Assembly: GCA_022457155.1 (NCBI GenBank)
Contig: JAJGOT010000166.1
Location: 420,001-484,000 of the forward strand
Direction of reading: 5' to 3'
From: Cladopsammia gracilis
Taxonomy: Eukaryota > Cnidaria > Anthozoa > Scleractinia > Dendrophylliidae
Length of the DNA stretch: 64,000 bases
Shown here: positions 1 to 9,084 of the stretch, piece by piece
Layout: each line of letters opens with the position of its first letter
Numbering within the stretch: the stretch's first letter is position 1
The notes under the pieces: model-generated
The model's input: only the letters and a program-made list of their open reading frames with translations
What the model was told of the DNA's origin: nothing
The model's database searches: none
Program-made: the position numbers and the translations under genes

Positions 1-179
1 GCAGAAGTGAAATTACATCATGCAGAGCTCGCCGGTCAGCTTGTTAAAATGTAATGGCAATATATTGCACTTTTCATCGCAGACGTGTCTTTGAATTGCC
101 CAATACTGACTTAGAATCATACCATTATTTATTAAATGTGGTTATTACTTTTCTGGCATTCAAAAGGAAGTTGTACATG

Positions 180-1275
180 TCCATTTGGCGTCTGTAAATT
201 ACACCTGTCGCTTGCAGATTGCTTCAGCGCTGTTTTCCAATTTTAGTAAGGAAATACATGTTAACATAATTTTGCAATTTAACAGCTCAAACACGTTACG
301 TTTAAACTGTACCATGTCTGTATAAGAATATATACAACAATATATACTTTTTTGTTTCCATCCAAATTGTGTCATTTTCTAGGGAAAACAACTGTAAGAG
401 TGTATTGATATTGCAAACGGATGTACATGAACTATACAACTCTTTTCTGTCTTTTATAACTCTTTTCATGCTTTCAGTTGTAAAATGATTTATAGCACAG
501 CACTTGCTCGAATAACGAAACATTTCGTTCGATTTTCGATGAGTTTAGCAAGGAAATATTTGTTAACATATTTTGTAATTTAAATGTTATATTTACTGAA
601 AAAAATATAAACTATTTTTTTCAATTATTTCCATGCTTTTAATTGTGAAATTTGTAGAAAAGAACTGAAATAAGCAACTTATTGTTATTATAAACAATGT
701 CTTTCAGTAATACATGATTTATGGCACAGAAAGTTCTTGAATTACCAGCATTTCGTTCCAATTTCGATGAGTGCAGTAATGAAAAACTTGTTAATATATT
801 TTACAATTTAAATGTTATATTTACTTAAAAAAATATAAACTATATTACTTTTTTTAACTATTTCCATGCTTTTAATTTTGATATTGACAGAACAGAAATC
901 ATTTTTATTATAAGCGATGACTTTTAGTAATGCAGTATTTATAGCACACCACTTGCTCCAATAACCAACATTTCGTTCGATTCTTGATGAGTTTACTGAA
1001 GGAAATATTTAATTAAAGAAATGTTAAATTTACTAAGTTTATATATATATATCACAAGCATCCAATATATATTATATATATGTATAAATATATCAAATAT
1101 ATATCTTTCTTAACTATCTTCATGCTTTTAATTGTGAAATTGACAGAACCGACAGAAAATAAGCAAATTCATCATGATTTTTTTTATAAATGATGTCGAT
1201 CTTTCTCAGTAATACAGGATTTATCGCACAACACGTGCTCATGCAGCATTTCGTTTGATTTCCGATGAGGTTTTG
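180..1275. repeat. degenerate tandem repeat, about 220-280 bp period
   Basis: A block containing CATTTCGTTCGAT followed by GATGAGTTTA and GGAAATA recurs near 500, 730, 950 and 1230, with a weaker copy near 225. Between these marks each period carries an AT-rich stretch with TTTAAATGTTATATTTACT and AAATATAAACTAT. The copies differ by many substitutions and indels, so this is an old array. No coding potential is visible. Positions 1-180 hold nothing I recognise. Confidence 0.7.
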
Positions 1276-1316
1276 ATGGTCTGAGATAGTTTTATTTGTA
1301 TTTCTATGTTGGGTTT

Positions 1317-1520
1317 ATTACCCTTTGGCTCCCAGAGTCACTTATGGAGACATGTAGTGTAGTTCTAACTTTTGAGTCTGTGAACGAAATCCTATGGTAT
1401 AACCATTCAAATGAAACCTCTTTAGTAGTTCCTTTACATAGTACCGTTTGTTTTTCTATATTTTACAAAATGAAATTGAGGATTTTTATTTTATTTTTAT
1501 TTTTGGCAGTAAAGGGTTAA
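1317..1520 (+). mobile_element. single-unit element of the 105-bp repeat family (subfamily B)
   Basis: The element starts with ACCCTTTGGCTCCCAGAGTC and ends with TTTTGGCAGTAAAGGGTTAA. These ends are imperfect inverted copies of each other, and the same ends flank other family members at 1874, 7571, 34185, 37556 and 42795. One 105-bp unit lies inside (TTTTGAGTCTGTGAACGAAA, then ACCATTCAAATGAAACCTCT). The short open frame across it is a by-product of the repeat. Confidence 0.7.
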
Positions 1521-1611
1521 AATATATAAAGTATATACTTTTATGCAGTTCGACTTGGCAGACTACGATCAACGAAACATAGAATGCACGATCACTGCAA
1601 CAAATCATTTA

Positions 1612-1765
1612 CTATTTGATAACCCCCGTTAGAAGCTTTGTTTTGCAAAGCGAAATGTTAGGTACTACAGTATTATATTCCACTTTTATTTTATTGTATT
1701 TGCTTTTGCATTGTTTTCATTTTTCTGCCGTAAGGATCAGTTTGCCGTTTGTTTCACTGTGATTA
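1612..1765 (+). mobile_element. retroelement 3'-end-like fragment
   Basis: The sequence runs from AACCCCCGTTAGAAGCTTTG to CCGTAAGGATCAGTTTGCCG. A close relative lies at 33600-33730 and a reverse-strand relative at 12250-12410. All three share AAGGTTTG...CAAACCGAAATATCGGGC-type sequence followed by a T-rich stretch and CCGTAAGGATCAG. I read it as the 3' end of a Penelope-like or other non-LTR element; the class is inferred from similar tails at 23.2 and 35.6 kb, not proven. Confidence 0.4.
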
Positions 1766-1873
1766 ATGAAGTCTTTATTCTGAATCCTATAGGACGTTAG
1801 GCTATTTAAATGAAAGCTACTGAGCCCGAGTATGTTTGTGTTTTAACTCAGTGAGTGGAGTAGCTTACGGCCT

Positions 1874-2078
1874 CAATGAGTCCGAAAGTCAATTATGGAG
1901 ACATGTAGTGCAGTTATAGCTTTTGAGTCTGTGGACGAAATCCTATGGTGTGACCATTCAAATGAAACCTCTTCGACAGTACTTTTGTATGGTACCATTT
2001 GTTTTACCATATTTTACAAAATAAGTTTGGGAATTTTCTTGAATGTTTATTTTTGGCACTCAGTAGTTAAAGGGTTAT
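1874..2078 (+). mobile_element. single-unit element of the 105-bp repeat family (subfamily B)
   Basis: The architecture is the same as at 1317-1520: GTCAATTATGGAGACATGTA at the left, one unit, then a T-rich arm ending TTTGGCACTCAGTAGTTAAA and GGGTT. The two neighbouring copies differ at many positions, which suggests separate insertions or an old duplication. Confidence 0.65.
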
Positions 2079-2324
2079 TAAACTCAGTGGAGTGGATCAA
2101 CTCGTATGGCCTTTAATTTTAAAGCAGAAAGCACGTTTCGACGAGTATCACTGCAACGTGAACGTAATTTCTCTGTGTCTCTGGGTCTTAACAGACCACA
2201 ATTCCATTCCATATCCTACGATATAATTCGTCCTGACAATTAAGTTATTCGGAATCCTGTCAATTTTTGATTGGTTATTATATTTATTTGTATTTGTTGC
2301 AAATGATATTTATTATGATCTCAC

Positions 2325-2470
2325 CACGGTGAAACCTCAAAATAACGAAGTGCCAAGGGACTGGGAAAATGTGTTGACTTAATTCGTTATAACGTGGATT
2401 CGTTATATCGGGGCTCTGAGGTGAAGAATATCGTTCATTATACCAGGGTGTTCGTTACTGAAAGAGGATC
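2325..2470. mobile_element. pogo/Tigger-like non-autonomous fragment
   Basis: It contains GTGAAACCTCAAAATAACGA, AGTGCCAAGGGACTGGG and repeated TTCGTTATAACG-type motifs. These match the longer element at 8190-8637, which ends in CACTG next to TA. Motifs of the AACCTCGATATAACGA type are typical of pogo/Tigger-like MITEs, so the class comes from general knowledge. It is truncated or diverged and carries no transposase. Confidence 0.5.
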
Positions 2471-2853
2471 GTTTTATTAGCTAAATCGTCGCTCAGCTAA
2501 CTGACAGGTACGTCTCATTAATTCAGGTGCAAAACTCTGACATAAAAATTTACTGTAGTATGTAAATGTAGTTGGATATGCGCACATATGGAGATTCTGA
2601 AGTGGCAGGGTACAAGAAATCGGAGTTGCAAATTGAGTGGTTAATTTGTTTAATAGCTTTAAGTCAAAATAATAAAACAAACTTCTAAAGTTACAGTATT
2701 TTTGGGACAGGTCAGTTGAGCAGCTTGCAGGCGCAAAAACCGCATTTGCTTCGCCGCGAACGTTAAAACAATAAGCACATGAACACCACATTCATTGTTA
2801 GCCACCACATTCATTGATCAAACATTTTGTAAATCTATTTCTTACATTTGTAG

Positions 2854-3212
2854 GTCCACTACCAAGCCACATGGAGGGAATTAAACCCAGAGAGGAGGCG
2901 CGAGATAATAAAAACTGCAACGGTCTTGAACGGTCCGTAAAAAGCCCTGTGCAGACATCCACGACTCCAACGAGACGGGAACACCGATATAAAAATATGC
3001 TGCATCTCTGGGAGTTTTTGTTAGAGCTTCTAGCTGATGAGAACTGTAGGTCTATCATACGCTGGAGAAGAAAGGAGTGTGGAGAGTTTAAGCTTATGAA
3101 CCAACATGAGGTGGCTAAAAGATGGGGAATGTTAAAGCAAAGAGGAGGAATGAACTACGGGAAACTTAGTCGTGCTTTGAGGTTGTATTATCGAGAGGGG
3201 ATTATTACAAAG
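2854..3212 (+). CDS. ETS copy 1, exon A (first part of ETS domain)
   Basis: This exon encodes a charged leader and the main part of an ETS DNA-binding domain, the winged helix of animal ETS transcription factors, which binds GGAA in nuclear DNA. It is preceded by a T-rich tract and TTTGTAG, and ends ACAAAG before GTGAGC. It is 359 nt: two bases completing a codon, then 119 codons. The ETS part starts near residue 43 (YKNMLHLWEFLLELL) and includes the recognition helix MNYGKLSRALRLYY, which keeps both base-contacting arginines. The usual Tyr-Tyr-Tyr is Leu-Tyr-Tyr here, as in copy 2. An in-frame ATG at 2871 (MEGIK) is conserved as MEDIQ in copy 2, so translation may start there; the 2-nt phase at the acceptor also fits an upstream exon, which I could not find. 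Best comparison: ELF or ETV6-like ETS factors; subfamily unresolved. Confidence 0.88.
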
Positions 3213-3361
3213 GTGAGCTGTGATTTTAATTATTATGTTATTGTGTTATGTCACAGTACAGTTGACGTTTCTTGAATTTCTATTTCAACGGGACGCGGAA
3301 CAGAGGAAGAAAGTTTTGACTGCGGATCAACAGCTTTTGCCGATTTGACAGTCACGGTGTA

Positions 3362-4100
3362 AATGGTCACACAGTTTAGGATTTTATCAATACACTCCTT
3401 CGCGAAAGTTAGAAGCATATTGTTGAACAAGAAACACAACACAGTTAATAAAGCTTTCATTTGAATGGTCACACTTTGGGATTTCATCCACAAATTCAAA
3501 AGTTAGAGCCACCTTGTACAGGATAATAAACAGTATCACAGGAAAGTACTGCTCAATAGCTTTCATTTGAATGGTCACACTTTAAGATTTCATCCACAGA
3601 CTCAAACTAGAACCATCTTGTATAGCATAATAACCAGTACTACAGGAAAGTATTGCTCAATAGCTTTCATTTGAATGGTCGCACTTAGGGATTTCATCCA
3701 CAGACTCAAAAGTTAGAACCACCTTGTACAGCATAATAAACAGCACCACACTAAAGTACTTACCGCTCGAGAGCTTTCATTTGAATAGTCACATCGTAGG
3801 ATTTCATCCACAGTCTCAAAAGTTAGAACCATCTTTACAGCACCTCGGGAAAGTACTGCTCAATAGTTTCCATTTGAAGTCGTAAAACGTTTAATGTATC
3901 TTGTCGTTTCCCACCGGCAGACAGCATAATAACCATAGTTAAACAGCACGACAGAAAAATCACTATTCAATATTTTTCATTTCCATGGTCACACTGACAC
4001 ACTTTAGGATTTCGTCCACAGACTCAACAGTTTATTAGTACCACTTTGTTCATAACCAAAACAACAAAAAAAGAACTGCACAGTTAACAGCTTTGATGTC
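3362..4100 (-). repeat. 105-bp repeat array (subfamily A, reverse), about 6 units
   Basis: Units carry GCTTTCATTTGAATGGTCAC, TTAGGATTTCATCCACAGAC and AAAGTTAGAACCACCTTGTA. They are clear from about 3460 to 3870 and degrade outward on both sides. Overlapping open frames on the reverse strand translate only repeat. Confidence 0.85.
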
Positions 4101-4704
4101 AAAAGTCACACGAGACGTGTACGAGTTTCAAACCCCACGTGGGACGACTTATTCCGCTCGACGCCATTGAAAAATAATTTACACTTATACAGCCATCAGG
4201 AAGAACTGGCGCTTTTACTGGATAATAGAAGTAAGCTAAGGAAATAAATGAAATATAACTCATGGTTGAAGTGATAAATTTGCTTAGTATTGTTTGAGCG
4301 TGGATATTTTATACAACCGTATTAGTTTAGTTGTACAAACATCATAACGAAAGAGTTAAGGACTAAATTTATTCAGCTGTTAGCGTCGACTGGTTTTAAA
4401 ACCTGAACAGTTATACCCAAGTTTATTTGCATTTCAGACATTTTAAAGCAGAAAAGTGGTAAATTAAGGCGCTTGCGGGAAGCAACTTTTATTACTTCCA
4501 ATTTATTTCTTCACTTAGCACATCCACAAACGTGAGTTTATAAAACAATTTGTTTAAATATACAGCCTTGCTTTACAAATATATTTTTATATCCTAATGT
4601 TTGGTTATTTTGTGTGGTTTGACCATTCAAATAAGAGCCTTTCAGCAGTGCCTGAAGTCTAATGTTGTCATTCTTTCTTCTTTCTTTCCATATTGGTTGC
4701 CCAA

Positions 4705-4804
4705 AGCTGATCCTTTGAGGATCGAACTCTCTTCTGATGCAAACACTTTGTTTTGTTCAAATAAATTAGCATAGCTGCAGACCACGTGAGGGAAAACACT
4801 CTAT
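4705..4804. mobile_element. truncated MITE, half copy of the 54.8-kb element
   Basis: CTTCTGATGCAAACACTTTG through ACCACGTGAGGGAAAACACT matches the right half of the element at 54762-54939. The left inverted end is missing. Confidence 0.65.
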
Positions 4805-5359
4805 AGTGGCAATAACAAGTACACTCGAAGACCAGAGGATCCACCTTGCAGCTTTCTAATGTTCAAAATTGGCCTTTCTGCTATTTTTTTTTTCTTTGGG
4901 GGGGGGGGGGGGGATTTATTTGTTTGTATGAATAATACTACCACTAATAATATAAGCAATACTCAATCAATTTTCCTTAACCTTCATTTAGACCACTAAC
5001 TAAAACGGAACAAAAACGGAGTGTGATCAACCAACAGCATGTCTGGACATCGAAAGTTCGAGCAAGTGTCTCCACTCAGAAAGTTACAACCACATTGTAT
5101 GAACACAATTGAAACTACTTTAACATTTTCCTTTTGTCATTGGAATCATTTTAACCGTGTTCTATTTCTGGGCGGGGGGGGGGGGGGGGGGGGGAAGAGG
5201 GCTTAAACGTTGTTTAAGGAGAGAGGGGCTTATTACAAAATCTGAGTTCCAAAACGGGGAACCTATTAGTAAGAGGAGTTTAAAAGAGGGGGGTTCTTTT
5301 GCGGTAAACTGCTGAGGCTTTATTTGCCCATGGCAACTGACAGGGAGTGTAATGTTCTA

Positions 5360-6245
5360 ATGAAAGGCTCCTTTGCAGTACTTTCCTTACGCGCTGTTAA
5401 GTTTTGAGTCTGGCGATGACGTAATAACCATTCAAATGAAGGTTACTGAAGCTACTGAGCAGTACTTTGCTGTGGTACTGTTTATTATACTGTACAAGGT
5501 GGTTCTAACTTTTGAGTCTGTGGATGAAATCCTAAAGTGTGACCATTCAAGTGAAAGCTACTGAGCAGTACTTTCCTGTGGTGCTGTTTATTATGCTGTA
5601 CAAGGTGGTTCTAACTTTTGAGTCTGTCATCAAATCCTAAAGTGTAACCATTCAAATGAAAGCTACTGAGCAGTACTTTCCTGTGGTACTGTTTATTATA
5701 CTGTACAAGGTGGTTCTAACTTTTGAGTCTGTGAATGAAATTCTAATCCTCTATTCTGTATAGGATGGTTCAACTTTTGAGTTGAACTAAAATGTGACCA
5801 TTTCAAATGAAAGCTATTGAGCAGCACTTTCCTGTGGTACTGTACTGTACTGTACTGTACTATTATGCTGTACAAGGTGGTTCTATAACTTTTGAGTCTG
5901 TGGATGAAATCCCTAAAGTGTGACCATTCATATGAAAGCTATTGAGCAGTACTTTCCTGTGGTACTGTTTGCTGTACAAGGTGGTTCTAACTTTTGAGTC
6001 TGTGGATGAAATCCTAAAGTGTGACCATTCAAATGAAAGCTACTGAGCAATACTTTCCTGTGGTACTGTTTATTATGCTGTACAAAGTGGTTCTAACTTT
6101 TGAGTCTGTGGATGAAATCCTAAAGTGTGACCATTCAAATGAAAGCTACTGAGCAGTACTTTCCTGTGGTACTGTTTATTATGCTCTGCAAAGTGGTTCT
6201 GACTTTTGAGTGTGGCGATGAATAACCATTAATATGAAAGCAACT
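5360..6245 (+). repeat. 105-bp repeat array (subfamily A, forward), about 8 units
   Basis: Each unit reads CAGTACTTTCCTGTGGTACTG, then TTTATTATGCTGTACAAGGT, GGTTCTAACTTTTGAGTCTG, TGGATGAAATCCTAAAGTGT and GACCATTCAAATGAAAGCTA. A TACTG pentamer run at about 5838-5862 has expanded inside one unit. The CAGTAC and GTACTG arms could form a small hairpin around TTTCCTGTG. Confidence 0.9.
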
Positions 6246-6558
6246 GAGATTCTATGTGGTTTTATTCGTTTCTTAGTATCAGCCAATAAAAGTCTCGATT
6301 TTAAGCCTATTTGATTGCAGTCAACTCACCTCTCTCTCTAGCTTAAAAGAACGCTGTCCCGCCAAAATAACGACATGTTATTCCATGTTATATCGCGAAA
6401 TGTCACCAAATATACATCACAATTAGATAAAAAGATTCTATCGAGCAAACCTGAAGCATTAGTTTGGAGATAAAGTGCAAGATGACAAGTGGACGTCGAT
6501 AACAGTTCATGACATTTGATTTCGTGACAGGTGGGCAAGCTCGATGCAATCTTTTAAT

Positions 6559-6888
6559 CCCGGGGGGGGGGGGGGACTCTCGTATAAAAGGGACGGGGAT
6601 GCTGGTCGGAAATTTTGAATTAAACCCCTAAAGGAGACCAATCTGGGTGTGGCCCAAGCTTTTTTTGACCCCTAATAGAGACCATTTTGAAACACGGACA
6701 AATAAAAAATACAGTGACTTTTTACGTGCAACCCTAAACGAAACCTTGACGGCTAAATATAATGGCGTTTTGCCCAGAACACCGTCCTAAGTGAGACCAA
6801 AACCCGAAATTTACACCTCCTAAGCGAGACAACGAGCATCTCCGCCCCTTTCATATGGGAGTCCTCCCCCCTTTCCCCTCCCCCCGGG
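6559..6888. mobile_element. poly-G-ended inverted-repeat element
   Basis: The left end is CCCGGGG...ACTCTCGTATAAAAGGGACG then GGGATGCTGGTCGG. The right end, read in reverse, is CCCGGGG...GACTCCCATATGAAAGGG then GCGGAGATGCTCG. The termini are therefore inverted repeats of about 50 bp that begin in a G run. The interior is a degenerate short repeat around CCTAA(A/G)NGAGACC. Relatives lie at 19694, 22546, 35762, 36110 and 49923. Confidence 0.75.
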
Positions 6889-7096
6889 TCTTTTATAGAC
6901 TAATGTACATTTATTTACTTATGCAATGAAAATAAAAGAAAAAAGAAAGTTACTGAGTGATGCCGGTTCTATGTCGTTCTTAGGGCCAGGCAATAAGATC
7001 TTGATTTTATTATTTTTTTTCGATTTTATACATGGTCATTATCAGCCGTCAAATGATTAAACTAATTCTTCTTTGATCCTTATTTTATTTATGCAG

Positions 7097-7564
7097 GTAA
7101 AAGGTCAGAGGCTGGTGTACAAGTTTAATAAGCTTCCCTACAAATATGAACCAGGTGTTACAAGGTCATTTTATCGTGAACGGTTTCAAACAAAAAACAC
7201 AACTTTTCGTGAACAAGAACTACCAACATTTCAACCTTTACTGCCCCAGATACTCCGTACCTCTCCACTTACTATATCAGCATTTCCCTCTACTAGTCCC
7301 CCTCTCAATAGTCGCTCCTCCTGGCCTGTCATTCCGGTACCTTCTCCACAAGTTTGTTGGTGCATGGAACAACTCCCTTGCGTCTCCACGATGTGCTGTT
7401 CGAAAAGTCGAATTTTCTTTCCCGATTCATCGCTCTCAGCGTCATGTGGTTTTAAACCTGGTGAACCTGCTCGTTCTCGTGAAGCAAATTTATGGTCTTC
7501 GGGCAAACCAGTTCCTGTGTCAGTAATTATGAGAGCTGCTAGTCAAACAAAGATTTTGTGTTGA
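7097..7564 (+). CDS. ETS copy 1, exon B (end of ETS domain and tail)
   Basis: Starting at GTAAAAGG after TTTATGCAG, this exon continues the ETS domain in phase 0: VKGQRLVYKFNKLPYKYEPG, the last strands of the winged helix. About 135 residues of low-complexity tail follow, rich in Pro, Ser and Thr, with spaced Trp and Cys residues (SSWPVIPVPSPQVCWCMEQ). Exon B is 155 codons plus stop TGA at 7562. The tail resembles copy 2 along its length (PQVCWCM, CCSKSRIF versus CCSRSRIF), so the two share a recent ancestor. No known activation domain can be named. A repeat-family element begins about 7 bases after the stop, so the 3' UTR probably includes transposon sequence. Confidence 0.88.
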   Translation, partial: VKGQRLVYKFNKLPYKYEPGVTRSFYRERFQTKNTTFREQELPTFQPLLPQILRTSPLTISAFPSTSPPLNSRSSWPVIPVPSPQVCWCMEQLPCVSTMCCSKSRIFFPDSSLSASCGFKPGEPARSREANLWSSGKPVPVSVIMRAASQTKILC

Positions 7565-7570
7565 AGGGTT

Positions 7571-7976
7571 TGACCCTTTAATTCCCAAGAGTGCCAAAGT
7601 GAAAATGTTCATTTTAAATCCCAAATTTTGTAAAATATTGAAAACATTTTTGTAAAATATTGAAAAACAAATGGTACCATGCAAAAGTACTGCTGAGGAG
7701 GTTTCATTTGAATGGTCACACCATAGGATTTCATCAACAGACTCAAAAGTTAGAACAAATGGTACCATGCAAAAGTACTGCTGAAGAGGTTTCATTTGAA
7801 TGGTCACACCATAGGATTTCATCAACAGACTCAAAAGTTAGAACAAATGGTACCATGCAAAAGTACTGCTGAAGAGGTTTCATTTGAATGGTCACACCAT
7901 AGGATTTCATCAACAGACTCAAAAGTTAGAACTAAACTACATGTCTCCACTATTGACTCTGGGAGTGAAAGGGTTA
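7571..7976 (-). mobile_element. three-unit subfamily B element in the 3' flank of ETS copy 1
   Basis: The inverted ends ACCCTTTAATTCCCAAGAGT and GACTCTGGGAGTGAAAGGGT flank three almost identical units (TCATTTGAATGGTCACACCA, TAGGATTTCATCAACAGACT, AATGGTACCATGCAAAAGTA). The near identity of the units points to recent amplification within the element. ATGGTACCAT is a perfect 10-bp palindrome in each unit. The overlapping open frames are repeat translations. Confidence 0.85.
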
Positions 7977-8189
7977 AGAACGTTGAGCTCAATTAATGCT
8001 ATATCTGTTGAGCTCAGACTTAAAACATTTTTTTCATTTTCTCATTTTCTCATTTATCAATCAATCAATCAATCATTTATGTATCTAGTCACATTACGCC
8101 TAGGAGTTAAAAACTCGTTAAAACGCGCATGAAGTACTCGGTATAACGAACGACATTCTTCAGCCCGGCAAAATTACAAGTAAAATGTA

Positions 8190-8637
8190 TGGAACAGAAC
8201 CTCGATTTAACGAATCTCGATATAACGAAATCCTCGTTATAACGAACACAATCCGGCAGCCCAAATGTAAAATCTACCCCGATATAACAAATATAAATGT
8301 CAACGCGCGAAAAAAGATGAATGCGAAACAGACCAACGGTGTATGCTATAGGGTAAAGGTATAACCTGTACAGTTTTCAGTGCCATAGTTCTATATCTAC
8401 AGTGTACTGTAGCTTCATACAGGCATTAAAGTGCAAATGTTATTTGTTGAGATGCGGAAACACGTGACCGTTACAAAACAATTATTAACTATACCTCGAT
8501 ATAATGAACATTTTGGTTGTTTTTGCGTAAATTCGTTATAACGAGGTTTTCGATAAAACGAATCCTCGGTATAAGACCATATAACAAACCAATTTCCCCA
8601 GTCCCTTGGTACATCGTTAAATCGAGGTTCCACTGTA
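8190..8637. mobile_element. pogo/Tigger-like MITE
   Basis: The left part has AGAACCTCGATTTAACGAAT and the right end has CATCGTTAAATCGAGGTTCC then ACTG followed by TA. The interior is full of CGATATAACGA and TCGTTATAACGAGG. Inverted ends next to TA fit the Tc1/mariner-pogo group by general knowledge. No transposase frame is present. A related half-element precedes it near 8130-8160 (GGTATAACGAACGACATTCT). Confidence 0.6.
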
Positions 8638-8869
8638 TTAGGATATACGGCGGCCGTTTAAACTATGAGCACTTTATAAGACGTTGAATTGGGAAAAAAT
8701 AACGTAGATTTCCAACGCTAAAAGCGAAATTTAGACATTAATTCAATAAAGCAACTCTATTTAACTTACCCCTGGCGTATTCTTTTGTCCTTTGGGGTTT
8801 TTCTAGCCGTTTTGGGTTTCCCTTGAATTGTCACGTGGTTTATTGAGCCAATAAACCATAGAAATATAT

Positions 8870-8990
8870 ATGGTCCCCCGACAGAGCGTTTGCATATGAC
8901 GTCACGGCGGCCATATTGGTGTCCCAAATCAATGAAATGGCGGCCATATTGGTGTCCTAAACGAATCCTATGGGACTTTAGCTCCGGATT
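8870..8990. mobile_element. partial MITE with duplicated GGCGGCCATATTGGTGTCC
   Basis: The sequence GACGTCACGGCGGCCATATT, then GGTGTCC, recurs after about 40 bases (ATGGCGGCCATATTGGTGTC). It matches the left half of the element at 54762-54939. Only one inverted end is visible. The 8640-8870 stretch before it shows nothing I recognise. Confidence 0.5.
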
Positions 8991-9084
8991 CTTATTCAAA
9001 CATTTCCTATTGTTTTAGCATTTAACAACGTAGGTTCTGAGAATCTTTTCACTGGCTGGGGCAGTCGCCAAGGCATTCTTGTCT

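Larger units (their letters stand above)
3213..7096 (+). other. copy 1 intron between the ETS half-domains
   Basis: This phase-0 GT-AG intron of 3.9 kb holds two opposing arrays of the 105-bp repeat (3362-4100 and 5360-6245), a truncated MITE at 4705-4804, poly-G tracts at about 4898-4913 and 5174-5194, and a poly-G-ended element at 6559-6888. The acceptor is TTTATGCAG before GTAAAAGG. I see no other coding exon inside. Confidence 0.75.

Noticed and set aside
2490..2515. Donor-like CTGACAG-GTACGT upstream of ETS copy 1 as the missing first exon
   Set aside because: No ATG in a fitting frame precedes it and it has no similarity to the first exons of copies 4 and 5.
5360..6245. CRISPR array
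   Set aside because: Units are contiguous without unique spacers, and the sequence is eukaryotic.
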